Origin: Pseudalkalibacillus berkeleyi | Lineage (GTDB): Bacteria > Bacillota > Bacilli > Bacillales > Fictibacillaceae | Reading direction: 5' to 3' | Length of the DNA: 61,487 nucleotides | Assembly: GCF_021608225.1 (NCBI RefSeq) | Contig: NZ_JAKIJS010000005.1 | Span: 1-61,487 of the forward strand | In this document: positions 19,120 through 28,231 of the stretch, in pieces | Layout: each line of letters opens with the position of its first letter | How positions within the stretch are numbered: the stretch's first letter is position 1 | Notes under the pieces: model-generated | Told to the model about the DNA's origin: nothing | The model's database searches: none | Seen by the model: the letters and a program-made list of their open reading frames with translations, nothing else | Program-made: the position numbers and the translations under genes

Positions 19120-20163
19120 ATGATGAAAGCTGTACAAGTTAAAGGGTACGGAGATGTAGATCAATTAGAAATTGTAGAAAAGCCGATACCAGAGCCTAAG
19201 AGCAATGAAGTCCTTATACAAGTAAAGGCTTGCGCAATTAATAACACGGAGATTTGGATGAGAGAAGGCGCTTACGGTACTGAAGGGAAATCCGGATGGC
19301 GACCAGAAGGCGTTCAGTTTCCGAGGATTCCTGGGTCTGATATTACAGGAAAAGTTGTAAAAGTAGGAAGTCAAGTCAATGAAAGCATGATGGGCAGGGA
19401 TGTGGTACTGTTCCCATTTACATCAAGTGGCGAAGAGGGGCTCGAGCATATTTCTGAAGATATGTCCTTCATAGGATCGGAATATGACGGCGGATATGCT
19501 GAGTATGTCGTCTGGCCTGCTGACCTTTGTTATCCAATGCCTCTTTCTAACTATATTGAAAGCGCCGTTTTCTCTGTTAGCGGTATGACCGCATGGCATA
19601 TGGTTGAGCAAATCCAAGCGAAGCCTAATGAAACGATAATGGTGACTGGCGCAAACGGTGGTGTGGGGTCTTTGAACGTTCAAATTGCCTCCAAAGTATT
19701 TGGTGCGAAAGTCATTGCAATCGTTGGAGACTTAGCTTTAGAAACGAAAATGAAAGAACTAGGAGCGAGTCATGTACTGTCTTATAAGTCGGAAAGCCTT
19801 GCTGATGAAATAATAGAGGTGAACGGAGGACCGATCGATTCTGTATTAGATGTCGTTGGGGATGCTTTATTTGCAACCTCCCTACAAGTGTTGAAAAAGG
19901 GCGGTAAATTCTGCACTTCTGGATCTGCAGGAGGGCAGAAAACGGAACTCGATTTTCGCACGATGTACTTAAAACACATTACCTTATATGGGTCCGTTTT
20001 AGGAACAAGGTCAGAATTTAAACGGATGCTTGATGCAATTTCAGAGGGTAAAATAAAACCAGTCATCGATCGTACTTTTCCCCTAGAACAAGCAAGAGAA
20101 GCTCAAACTTACTTCAAAAATGCAGGAAAACTAGGAAAAATCGTCTTACTCACGGAAGAGTAA
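19120..20163 (+). CDS. Zinc-independent MDR oxidoreductase (quinone reductase-like)
   Basis: This is a medium-chain dehydrogenase/reductase of 347 residues. The N-terminal GroES-like domain is seen in VQVKGYGDVDQLEIVEKP and PRIPGSDITGKVVKVG, and the nucleotide-binding glycine motif is TGANGGVGSLNVQIA. The zinc-ligand cysteines of alcohol dehydrogenases are missing, which points to the NADPH quinone reductase / enoyl reductase branch. ATG 19120 (or 19123) follows GGTGAGGAT. It is monocistronic between two stem-loops, and its substrate is unknown. Confidence 0.85.
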   Translation: MMKAVQVKGYGDVDQLEIVEKPIPEPKSNEVLIQVKACAINNTEIWMREGAYGTEGKSGWRPEGVQFPRIPGSDITGKVVKVGSQVNESMMGRDVVLFPFTSSGEEGLEHISEDMSFIGSEYDGGYAEYVVWPADLCYPMPLSNYIESAVFSVSGMTAWHMVEQIQAKPNETIMVTGANGGVGSLNVQIASKVFGAKVIAIVGDLALETKMKELGASHVLSYKSESLADEIIEVNGGPIDSVLDVVGDALFATSLQVLKKGGKFCTSGSAGGQKTELDFRTMYLKHITLYGSVLGTRSEFKRMLDAISEGKIKPVIDRTFPLEQAREAQTYFKNAGKLGKIVLLTEE

Positions 20164-20237
20164 GTTTTGAAATCAACCACCTCAAATGCCCGATAACAGG
20201 ATTACTTCAGGGATGCAAACAAATAAATATCAAAGCG

Positions 20238-20278
20238 AAACGCACTGGATTTCACAATGAAATTCACAGTGCGTTTTT
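20238..20278 (+). terminator. Terminator after the MDR gene
   Basis: AAACGCACTG pairs with CAGTGCGTTTTT, and the inner GATTTCA / TGAAATT extends the stem. Confidence 0.85.
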
Positions 20279-20630
20279 GTTGTACCTAAATAAAAGATGT
20301 ATTCTCACCCCTTCACAAAGGTAGAAGAAATTATTGAACGGCCGTGAATTGTGTATGAGGTTTCAATAAAAGTTTACTAGAAAAATATGTTAAAATTGAG
20401 GTGTAAATTATTGAAAATTCTTTACTCAACAAAAGGTCAGTTTTCTGGAATAAGAGGTTTATTTAAAATACTTCAAATTTGTTTTGTTATTATGAGGAAA
20501 TTTTAAACTGAAGAAAGTAATTTGAGTACTATTATTTAATTTGAGAAAGGAATATTAGACGTCACATACAATATAGAGCAAAAAATTTGAGAATACCAAA
20601 TATCAATTATTTCGAATATAGGAGGCAATA
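20279..20630 (+). other. AT-rich intergenic stretch before the HTH-TPR gene
   Basis: About 350 bases with no credible ORF. Base composition turns clearly AT-rich near 20300, marking the left side of an island that runs to about 24840. I see no tRNA, integrase or clear direct repeat at the edge. A promoter for the regulator must lie here, but no single -35/-10 pair stands out. Confidence 0.5.
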
Positions 20631-21860
20631 ATGATTGGAGGAGCAAAGATATATTATCATAGAATGAAAAAAGGACTAACTCAAAATGAGTTATCTAATG
20701 GGATTTGCTCAATTTCATATCTAAGTAAAATTGAAAATGATAGCATTCAGTCTAATCCAGAAACATTAAAATTATTATGTAAGCGATTAGATATAAATTT
20801 TGAAGATAATCAAAATTTAAATTCGGAACTTAAAAAACAATTATTAGATGTTTATACCCTTATTAAACAACGTGAGATTATACAAATAAAAAATAAAATG
20901 GAAGAAATTAAATTAAAAGTTAAAGATGTTGAAGATCCAACTATCAATTCTTTATATAAGTTAATCAATGCAAGATATTATTTGTTAGTAAAAGATTATA
21001 AGAAAGCAAAGCATTATTTAGAAAAAGTTGAAAATCTAACAAAATTTTTTTCAGATGAGTTAAAATATTTTTTTAATAGTTTTTCTGGACTATATTGTTA
21101 TTTAAGTGGGGATTATAAATCTTCGTTACGCTTTTATCAAGAGGCTAAGCAAATAAGCCAAGCAATGCATAGGTATGAACCAGAGTTTATCTATCAGCTA
21201 TCAATTTTATATAGTAAACTTGGGCGTAATACTAAGTCGATTATTACAGCCTATGAAGCTTTGGCAGCTTTTGATAAAAATGCTAATTATGAAAGAAGTG
21301 TTGATTGTCATATTCTTTTAGGAATTGGCTACAACCGTATAGGGGATGACCAGTCTGCTGAACTTTATTTATCAAAAGCATTAAAGGCATCCAGATATTT
21401 ACCTAATAACGATTACATACAATCCATAGCTTATCATAATTTGGGGTTGGTAAATTCAAATAGAGGAAAAAGCATTGAAGCAATAATAAATTACAAAAAA
21501 AGCATCGAGAACAATTTACATATACAAACAACTTATATGTTGGCAAAAGAGTACTATATTATAGAAAATCATACTCAATCATATAACTGGCTTAATAAAG
21601 GTTTATCTTATGTTGAAAATATAGAAGATAGTTATTCGTTTAAACTCTGGATTCTTAAATATGAAATCGACAAGAATGAATCTTCTAAAGAGTATCAAGA
21701 GTTATTAACTAAGGCTGTAAGCTATTTTGAAGAAAAAGAGGATTATTTAAATTTAAGAGAGTGTTATGAAAAACTGGGGCACTACTACTCTGAGAAATTT
21801 ATGTACAAGAATTCAAGTATATATTATTTAAAGGCAAATAACCTAAAATTATTTTCTTAG
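20631..21860 (+). CDS. HTH plus TPR regulator, RRNPP (PlcR/NprR/Rgg)-like
   Basis: This 409-residue protein starts with an XRE-type helix-turn-helix (GGAKIYYHRMKKGLTQNELS, ISYLSKIENDS, residues about 3-60). The rest is a long array of helical pairs with TPR character (YLSGDYKSSLRFYQEA, LGIGYNRIGDDQSAELYLSK, HNLGLVNSNRGKSIEAI). That layout is typical of peptide-pheromone receptors of the RRNPP group in Bacillus. No pheromone precursor gene is visible on either side. The gene is strongly AT-rich compared with its surroundings, suggesting transfer, and precedes two exporters in the same direction. The start ATG follows AGGAGGC. Ligand and targets are unknown. Confidence 0.8.
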   Translation: MIGGAKIYYHRMKKGLTQNELSNGICSISYLSKIENDSIQSNPETLKLLCKRLDINFEDNQNLNSELKKQLLDVYTLIKQREIIQIKNKMEEIKLKVKDVEDPTINSLYKLINARYYLLVKDYKKAKHYLEKVENLTKFFSDELKYFFNSFSGLYCYLSGDYKSSLRFYQEAKQISQAMHRYEPEFIYQLSILYSKLGRNTKSIITAYEALAAFDKNANYERSVDCHILLGIGYNRIGDDQSAELYLSKALKASRYLPNNDYIQSIAYHNLGLVNSNRGKSIEAIINYKKSIENNLHIQTTYMLAKEYYIIENHTQSYNWLNKGLSYVENIEDSYSFKLWILKYEIDKNESSKEYQELLTKAVSYFEEKEDYLNLRECYEKLGHYYSEKFMYKNSSIYYLKANNLKLFS

Positions 21861-21935
21861 ATGGTAACATATAAAATTTGTGATTTTAGAGAGTGACTTC
21901 ATAGAAATAAAACAGTTTATATGAATATGTACAGA

Positions 21936-21981
21936 ACCTTTCATTTAGAGTATAAAGATTATCTAAATGAAGGGTTTTTTA
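21936..21981 (+). terminator. Terminator after the HTH-TPR gene
   Basis: AACCTTTCATTTAGA pairs with TCTAAATGAAGGGTT around an AT-rich loop, then TTTTTT. It separates the regulator from the exporter genes, so they are probably distinct transcription units. Confidence 0.8.
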
Positions 21982-22141
21982 TATTGAATTTTGTTGAGAA
22001 ATATCTTTGCAAATAAGTTAATAAGTCGTATAAAAATTCAGTATTTTATCAATACAAATGAACTAATTAGTAGGATACTATAAAAATATAAATAGTTAGA
22101 ATTATGAAAAAATTTTAAAATGAAAATATAGGGGGATTCAG

Positions 22142-23386
22142 ATGTTTAAGCTAGTGAAGACTAATCAAAAATTCCGTAGGTTAGCCGCTGCTCTGTTTGT
22201 TTCTGAAGTAGGATCTTGGTTTAGTTATATGTTGTTAATCGTGTTGACATATAGCTCAACTAAATCTTTGTTAACAACAATGGGAGTAACAGGAAGCTTA
22301 AGTATTGGTAGTTTAATAGGAGGTGCGGTTGCAGGGGTTTTTATTGAAAATAAAAGACCTGTTAAAGTAATTGTTACCACAAATATTGTGAGTGCGATAG
22401 GTATTTGTTCGCTATATTTCTTACCAAATTATTTATGGATCTATTTCATTGCCGCTTTTTTCTTAGCCCTTGTTTCCTCATTTCGAAATCCTGCTTTTAA
22501 TAAGTTTATTGTTGATATTGTTGATAAAGAAAATTTAATGGATGCAAACGCAACATTTCAAACAACTCGTGAATTGGTAAAAATAATTGGCCCAGGCTTA
22601 GCTGCAACTGTATTAGCAGTTCTACCTGAAAGTGAAAAGAATTTAGGATTCGTAATTGATGCAGTAACTTATGTTATTGCTAGTACCTTTTTGATGGGAG
22701 TGTTATTCAAAAACATTGAAGGTACTAAAATCAGTGTTGAAAAAAATAAGAACACTCAAACCTTTTGGCAACGTTGGGTTGAGGGATTAGCACCTGCAAA
22801 ATCTCCTGTAATTATCAGTATATTAATGATGTATGTATTTATTATGTTTGGAATAGCAGGTGTTGATGTTACTTTTACCGCTCATGTTAATACTAGTGGT
22901 TACGAGGCTGAGTTCGTAGGATATATTTTAGGTGCCCTCAGTTGTGGAATGATCTTAACATCAATTTTCGGCTCAAAATATATAAAGAAATTGTCACTTC
23001 ATGTACAGCTTGGTGGAGCAACTGCTGGGTTAGGGTTGTTTTACATGGGAATTGGATTGTCTGGAAGTCTTTATTTCATGATGGTTTCAGCTTTTTTCCT
23101 CGGTATATTCAATTCAACATTCAATATAAGTGCGTCAACATTTTGGCAAACAGCAATCCCATATGATCAACTAGGAAGGTTTTTCAGTGTTATAACGAGC
23201 TTTTTAAGTACTATTACATTAATCGGTATGGGTCTAAATGGATTTATAGGTACAATTTCTAGTGCAAGTTTTGTGATATTAATTTGCGGAATTATGATAT
23301 TGTTTTCCGGAGTTATATCTTTATTTGTAATAATGAGACTAAGCGAAGAGGATCAAGTGGAAGTATTAGAAGAAAAGGTTAACTGA
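22142..23386 (+). CDS. MFS transporter 1 (MFS_3 / EntS-like exporter)
   Basis: This 414-residue protein has about 12 hydrophobic segments. The N-terminal NQKFRRLAAALFVSEVGSWF and the loop with PVKVIVTTN and SSFRNPAFNKFIVDIV are typical of the MFS_3 group (macrolide-efflux and enterobactin-exporter-like). AT-rich codon use matches the adjacent HTH-TPR gene. GGGGGATTCAG precedes the ATG. A second MFS gene of the same group follows after 62 bases, so the two are probably cotranscribed. Substrate unknown. Confidence 0.85.
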   Translation: MFKLVKTNQKFRRLAAALFVSEVGSWFSYMLLIVLTYSSTKSLLTTMGVTGSLSIGSLIGGAVAGVFIENKRPVKVIVTTNIVSAIGICSLYFLPNYLWIYFIAAFFLALVSSFRNPAFNKFIVDIVDKENLMDANATFQTTRELVKIIGPGLAATVLAVLPESEKNLGFVIDAVTYVIASTFLMGVLFKNIEGTKISVEKNKNTQTFWQRWVEGLAPAKSPVIISILMMYVFIMFGIAGVDVTFTAHVNTSGYEAEFVGYILGALSCGMILTSIFGSKYIKKLSLHVQLGGATAGLGLFYMGIGLSGSLYFMMVSAFFLGIFNSTFNISASTFWQTAIPYDQLGRFFSVITSFLSTITLIGMGLNGFIGTISSASFVILICGIMILFSGVISLFVIMRLSEEDQVEVLEEKVN

Positions 23387-23448
23387 TAAAAAGTAATCAT
23401 CCCAATTTTTTAAGTTTATCTTTAAAGTAAAGAGAAAAGGGTGAGTAA

Positions 23449-24672
23449 ATGAGCGAATGGAAAAAGCCTATTTTATTAATATCAGCCATAGGTGTTTCTC
23501 AAATAGGTAATTGGATATACCTAATTGCCTTAAATATTACCATATTGGACTTAACCGGTTCAGCGGCAGCAGTGGCAGGTCTTTATATAATTAGACCAAT
23601 CGCGATTTTACTCACTAATACTTGGTCAGGAAGTGTAATTGATAGGGTAAACAAAAGAAAACTTATGATTTTTATTGATATAGTACGTGGTATCCTAGTT
23701 TTCACCATTCCTTTTATTGGGGAACTTTGGATAATCTATTTACTACTTCTATTAATAAATACTTTTGGGACATTTTTCGGTCCTGTTTCATCTGTTTATA
23801 TAACAAAGTTGATTCCATATCAGAGAAGAAAAAGGTTCAATTCAATAATGAGCATGACAGGTTCAGGAGCATTTCTGACTGGACCTGCTACAGCAGGAGT
23901 ACTAATTATTTATTTTGGTACTGAGTTATGCATTATTATTAACGCAGCTACCTTTATGATTTGTGCATTCTTCATTTTTCTCCTTCCAAATGTAGATGAA
24001 AATACAAATGGAGCAAGAGATCCGATTGGTTGGAAAACTATTGTAAATGATTGGAAAGTAGTTGAGATGTTTTCTATAAAAGCAAAATATTTCCTAGTTG
24101 TTTATATTCTTTTCCAATCTGCAATGTTAATCGGTTTTGCTTTAGATTCGCAAGAAGTCACATTTATTAAACAAAACCTTGAATTATCAGACCGTGATTA
24201 TGGATTTATCGTGAGTTTGACTGGTTTAGGAGCCATATCAGGTGGAATCTTTTCAGCTATGGCAACTAAAAAGATTCCATTAAAGTTTTATTTAGGAGTT
24301 GGAATGTTGTTAACCTCTCTTGGGTATGTAATGTTTTATTCATCAATTAATTTTATTACTGCAACTATAGCATTTGTATTCTTAGGCTTCTTTATGGCAT
24401 TTGCTAATACAGGATTCGCAACCTATTTTCAAAATAATGTTCCAGTTGAAATTATGGGGAGGTTTGGCAGTATTACTGATATGATCCAAGGAATTATTCA
24501 AATTGGATTTACTTTAATTCTGGGATTTCTGGCAGAATGGTTCTCTTTACAATTTATTTGCATAGTATTTTCACTTGTTGGTACATTTATGGCATTAGTT
24601 CTACTTACAATCATATTAAAGTCCCCTAGTTCAAGTTATTTTAATGAGAATTCTAAGGTAATTAATGGCTAA
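23449..24672 (+). CDS. MFS transporter 2 (MFS_3 group)
   Basis: This is another 12-segment exporter of 407 residues. It starts WKKPILLISAIGVSQIGNWI and has the inter-helix motif GSVIDRVNKRKLMIFID and the FNSIMSMTGSGAFLTGPA segment. It resembles transporter 1 in plan but is clearly divergent, so the pair is not a recent duplication. The start ATG follows AAAAGGGTGAG. A heteromeric or partly redundant export function is possible but unproven. Confidence 0.85.
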   Translation: MSEWKKPILLISAIGVSQIGNWIYLIALNITILDLTGSAAAVAGLYIIRPIAILLTNTWSGSVIDRVNKRKLMIFIDIVRGILVFTIPFIGELWIIYLLLLLINTFGTFFGPVSSVYITKLIPYQRRKRFNSIMSMTGSGAFLTGPATAGVLIIYFGTELCIIINAATFMICAFFIFLLPNVDENTNGARDPIGWKTIVNDWKVVEMFSIKAKYFLVVYILFQSAMLIGFALDSQEVTFIKQNLELSDRDYGFIVSLTGLGAISGGIFSAMATKKIPLKFYLGVGMLLTSLGYVMFYSSINFITATIAFVFLGFFMAFANTGFATYFQNNVPVEIMGRFGSITDMIQGIIQIGFTLILGFLAEWFSLQFICIVFSLVGTFMALVLLTIILKSPSSSYFNENSKVING

Positions 24673-24847
24673 CGTGTTGAGAGTCACAAAAACAGCCTAT
24701 AAAAAAGTTCATCTTTAGATTAGCTAACCTTCTAGCAGAGAACTTCATTTAAATAATTAATTAGAAGAATTTATAAAAAAGACTTCAAGTAAAGGGGGCT
24801 ATTCCTTAAGACGATGAATAGTATTGAATAAATTAATGGAGGTATAG

Positions 24848-25278
24848 ATGAAGGTTAGGGAAGCTACAAAAACTGATGTTCCACAAATGGTCTCTTTAAT
24901 CGAACAACTTGGTTATCCAACCGCGATAGAACAGTTTGAACAGAGGTTTGAAAAGATTTTTACTAATCCATGCTATCATACATTAGTTGCAGAGGTGGAG
25001 AATCAACTTGTTGGGATGGCAGGGTTATGTACGGATTTGTTTTACGAATACGATGGTTCTTATGTTCGAATTGTAGCTTTGTTGTTGATTCAAATTACAG
25101 AAGAAGAGGCATAGGAAAAAAGTTAATGCAAGAAATCGAAAGTTGGGCAAGAAATCAAGGCGTTACTGCAATAGCTTTAAATAGTGGAAATCGTAAAGAG
25201 AGAAAAGATGCACACCAATTTTATTTTAGCATGGGCTTTGAAGCTAAAAGTATCGGGTATGGTAAGGACCTTACTTAA
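24848..25278 (+). pseudogene. GNAT acetyltransferase interrupted by a one-base deletion
   Basis: The first frame from ATG 24848 reads MKVREATKTDVPQMVSLIEQ through YVRIVAL and then runs out of frame to a stop at 25114. The family sequence continues in another frame as VVDSNYRRRGIGKKLMQEIE and YFSMGFEAKSIGYGKDL, ending at 25278. Restoring one G near 25081 (in TTTGTTGTTGATT) rejoins them into a 143-residue GNAT protein with an intact acetyl-CoA loop. It is either a recent frameshift or a sequencing error. GGAGGTATAG precedes the start. Confidence 0.85.
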
Positions 25279-25395
25279 CTAAATCAGCTAATAGGATTTC
25301 ATTTGTTATTGCATAAAAGGTGGCTTTTATTGAATAAGCCCTTGGTGTGAATTACTGTGTGAATCTCTTGGCGAATAATATTTTCAAAAGTAAAA

Positions 25396-25423
25396 AAAAC
25401 ACCCATTAAACTTGGGTGTTTTG
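25396..25423. terminator. Terminator between the GNAT remnant and the SET gene
   Basis: AAAACACCCA pairs with TGGGTGTTTT around TTAAACT. It can serve both converging genes. Confidence 0.8.
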
Positions 25424-25434
25424 AAATCGCTCGA

Positions 25435-25839
25435 TTATTCGCTTTTGTCTTCTTCGTCTTCCTCATCTTCGTTAAACCAAAGTGGAGAATCGTTCTCTAC
25501 CTCTCCGTTATAGTTTATGAATACTTCTTCTCCTGCTTTGATATCTTTATAAGCAAAGAAGTCGAAAGTGTGTTGATCGAAGTTAATGTCATAATAGGCG
25601 TTTGGCTGATACGAATGGTTAAACATCATACCATATCCTAACAGAAACGCTGAGTGGTGAAGCCCATATTCAAAAACGTAGTCAGCAAGGTGCGTTTTTT
25701 CGATATGTTCATGTTCCTCATTCGGGTATGGAAGCACAGGTGCTTCATGAATGAGTTCCCCTTTTTTTATATCACGAGTGGCGAATACGCCTTTGTCGTT
25801 TTCATCATCTGTTATTGTAGAACTTCTGATTTCAATCAA
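25435..25839 (-). CDS. SET-domain protein (putative lysine methyltransferase)
   Basis: The 134-residue protein is essentially one SET domain: the N-terminal KGVFATRDIKKGELIHEAP, the pseudoknot FNHSYQPNAYYDI, and GEEVFINYNGE with the catalytic-site tyrosine. SET proteins transfer methyl groups from S-adenosylmethionine to lysine. The C terminus is a very acidic tail (EDEEDEEDKSE). It lacks pre- and post-SET cysteine clusters. The target is unknown. It is transcribed towards the GNAT remnant. Confidence 0.85.
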   Translation of the reverse strand: MIEIRSSTITDDENDKGVFATRDIKKGELIHEAPVLPYPNEEHEHIEKTHLADYVFEYGLHHSAFLLGYGMMFNHSYQPNAYYDINFDQHTFDFFAYKDIKAGEEVFINYNGEVENDSPLWFNEDEEDEEDKSE

Positions 25840-26278
25840 TTTCTCACCTACTTATTCTCAAAATGTAACCATCCATCAGTCTGACAGGTGATCCTACTAA
25901 AAGCAATTATAAAAATTTTCCGATATACAGTCCAGTGCATAAAGTGTGTATACAAATAAGAATAAATATACATGAAAGGTGTATAACGAAGTCGAATGGA
26001 GTCGAATCTCGATGTGGAAAAGCGTTATCCACAGGTTGTGAACATTGTGGAAAACATAAGAAATCTATCGGGAAATAAAGACTTAATGATGTGAATAACT
26101 AAATGTGGATAAGTTCGAGTTATTCTGTGGATATTGTGGAAAAAACGACAAGAAAACCTAAAAATCACTGTTTACCCTGTGTATAACCCTGTGGATTGTG
26201 TGTATATGTGAGCAAACTAATAAATAAAGAAGAGGAGTTGACCCTCGTAAAGTGTGGATCAACTCCTTATTTCCCAGT
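25840..26278. other. Non-coding stretch holding the DnaA-box cluster
   Basis: About 440 bases with no credible gene, lying between the start of the SET gene and the stop of ydiF. The left part (25900-26000) is AT-rich and the right part carries the DnaA boxes described separately. A poor stem near 26230-26270 (GAGGAGTTGACC ... GGATCAACTCCTTATTT) is a probable ydiF terminator on the minus strand. Confidence 0.6.
26025..26198. promoter_or_regulatory. Cluster of DnaA boxes
   Basis: Perfect TTATCCACA occurs at 26025-26033 and, on the other strand, at 26104-26112. ATATCCACA (26126-26134) and TTATACACA (26178-26186) also lie on the minus strand, and TGTGGATTG follows at 26190. Four or five near-consensus 9-mers in 170 bases is far above chance. 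I recall that B. subtilis has oriC-distal DnaA-box clusters, one near gcp-ydiF, so the location may be conserved. Confidence 0.75.
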
Positions 26279-28207
26279 CTACACCGTTTGTAAACCTTCC
26301 CATTCTTCTAGTAGTGTTTCTAAATCATGATTTGCTTTTTCAAGTTGTTCATTAAGCTCTTGGCTTTTCTCAAAATCTTGAAAGATGTCGGGCTGGCTTA
26401 GTTGGTGTTCAATCGCTTCAATCTTCTGTTCGCTCTCTTCAATCTGTGCTTCTAGTTCTTCTATTCTGCGAAGTCTTTTACGCTCTTCTTTTTTCGCTTG
26501 TTTGTCGTTATGGAATTGCTCTTTTTGGTCACTGACCGTGTTTTCTTCCTTTTCATTAAGCTCTTCACGCTCTAGACGCTCGAATTCAGCTTGCTCTGCT
26601 TTCTTTTCAAGATAATAGTCATAGTCGCCTAGGAAGTTTTCAAGACCCGTTGTGGATAACTCAACAACCCGTGTGGCAATTCGATTAATGAAATAACGGT
26701 CATGGGAAATGAACAAAATGGTTCCAGGAAAATCGACTAACGCATTTTCGAGTACTTCCTTACTATCAAGGTCGAGATGGTTCGTCGGCTCATCTAAAAT
26801 AAGGACATTCGCTTTTTGCAACATGAGTTTTGCAAGTGCAAGTCGTGCTTTCTGTCCACCACTGAGTTCATTAACGCCTTTCAACACATCATCTCCGCTG
26901 AACAAGAAGTTCCCGAGAACGGTACGAATATCTTTTTCTGGATGAGTGGGGAATTCGTCCCATAGCTCGTGAAGAACCGTTTTATTACTGTTCAGGTCCG
27001 CTTGTTCTTGATCATAATAGCCAATCTTCACATTCGATCCGAACTGAAGGGATCCCGCTATTTTCCGGTCAGGGTGCATGATTGTTTTAATGAGCGTTGA
27101 TTTACCGATCCCGTTCGGACCAACAAGCGCAATGCTTTCTTCTCGTTGAACATGAAGATCAATATCATCAACTAATATGGAGTCTTCATAACCGATCGCA
27201 AGTTTGTTCAACTTTAATACGTCGTTACCAGTTTTGCGTTCAATTCTAAACCCAAATTGAGCGGATTTCTCTCCACCATCTGGCCGGTCCATCACTTCCA
27301 TTTTCTCAAGTTGTTTTCTTTTACTCTGAGCTCGTTTCGTAGTGGATGCACGTGCAATATTTCGCTGCACAAAATCTTGAAGCTTGGCAATTTCGGATTG
27401 CTGCTTTTCGTATTCTCTTACATCTTGTTCATACTGATCTGCCTTCTGTTCAAGATATTTGCTGTAATTACCGAAAAACTTCTTACTTCTCGTTCTCGAA
27501 ATTTCATAAACTTGGGTCGCTACTTTATCTAGGAAGTATCTATCATGAGAAACGATTAATAAGGCTCCGGGGTAAGATTGTAAGTATGTTTCTAGCCAGT
27601 TTAATGTCTGTATATCCAGGTGGTTCGTCGGTTCATCCAAAATCAACAAATCTGGACGAGTTAATAGGAGCTTAACGAGTGCAAGTCGAGTCTTCTGACC
27701 ACCACTTAAGGATGCAATCGGTTTATTGTAATCCTCTTCATAGAAACGGAAGCCATGAAGGGTCGAGCGGATATCATTTTCATATTGATATCCACCTTTT
27801 AATTGAAAGCTTTGTTGCAGGGAATCATATTCTGAGAGTACTTTGGTGTAAAGATTCTCATCACTCAATACTTTCTCTTGTCCCATTTTTGATTCCAACG
27901 CACGGATTTGTTCTTCCATTAGTTGAAGGTCGTGAAAGACTTCAATCATTTCATCCCAAATCGTGTTTTCTGATTCAAGACCAGCGTCCTGCGCTAAGTA
28001 ACCGACTTCAATTTCATTCGGCTTCATAATCGCACCAGAGTCGTAAGAAAGGTGACCGCTGATGATCTTCAACAACGTCGATTTACCAGCTCCGTTTCTT
28101 CCGACAAGGGCGATTCGGTCTCGGGATTGTACTTCAAGTTTAATATTCGATAAAATAAGGTCAGCACCATAATATTTTGTTATGTCTTGGGCTTGCATGA
28201 CGATCAT
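26279..28207 (-). CDS. ydiF: ABC-F family ATPase YdiF
   Basis: This is a 642-residue protein with two ABC domains and no membrane segment, the ABC-F layout acting on ribosomes. Walker A motifs are GRNGAGKSTLL and GPNGIGKSTLI; signatures are SLSGGQKTRLAL and ELSGGQKARLAL; the DEPTNHLD motif occurs twice. The C terminus is a charged coiled coil. ATG 28207 is chosen because AGAGAGGTG lies 7 bases upstream; the longer frame from 28237 lacks a site. Length equals B. subtilis YdiF. It is divergent from moaC. Confidence 0.94.
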   Translation of the reverse strand: MIVMQAQDITKYYGADLILSNIKLEVQSRDRIALVGRNGAGKSTLLKIISGHLSYDSGAIMKPNEIEVGYLAQDAGLESENTIWDEMIEVFHDLQLMEEQIRALESKMGQEKVLSDENLYTKVLSEYDSLQQSFQLKGGYQYENDIRSTLHGFRFYEEDYNKPIASLSGGQKTRLALVKLLLTRPDLLILDEPTNHLDIQTLNWLETYLQSYPGALLIVSHDRYFLDKVATQVYEISRTRSKKFFGNYSKYLEQKADQYEQDVREYEKQQSEIAKLQDFVQRNIARASTTKRAQSKRKQLEKMEVMDRPDGGEKSAQFGFRIERKTGNDVLKLNKLAIGYEDSILVDDIDLHVQREESIALVGPNGIGKSTLIKTIMHPDRKIAGSLQFGSNVKIGYYDQEQADLNSNKTVLHELWDEFPTHPEKDIRTVLGNFLFSGDDVLKGVNELSGGQKARLALAKLMLQKANVLILDEPTNHLDLDSKEVLENALVDFPGTILFISHDRYFINRIATRVVELSTTGLENFLGDYDYYLEKKAEQAEFERLEREELNEKEENTVSDQKEQFHNDKQAKKEERKRLRRIEELEAQIEESEQKIEAIEHQLSQPDIFQDFEKSQELNEQLEKANHDLETLLEEWEGLQTV

Positions 28208-28231
28208 GTGTAACACCTCTCTATAAAGGAA

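Noticed and set aside
21921-22016. 31-codon frame after the HTH-TPR gene as a possible peptide pheromone
   Set aside because: No ribosome binding site, no signal-like hydrophobic start, and the frame spans a terminator stem.
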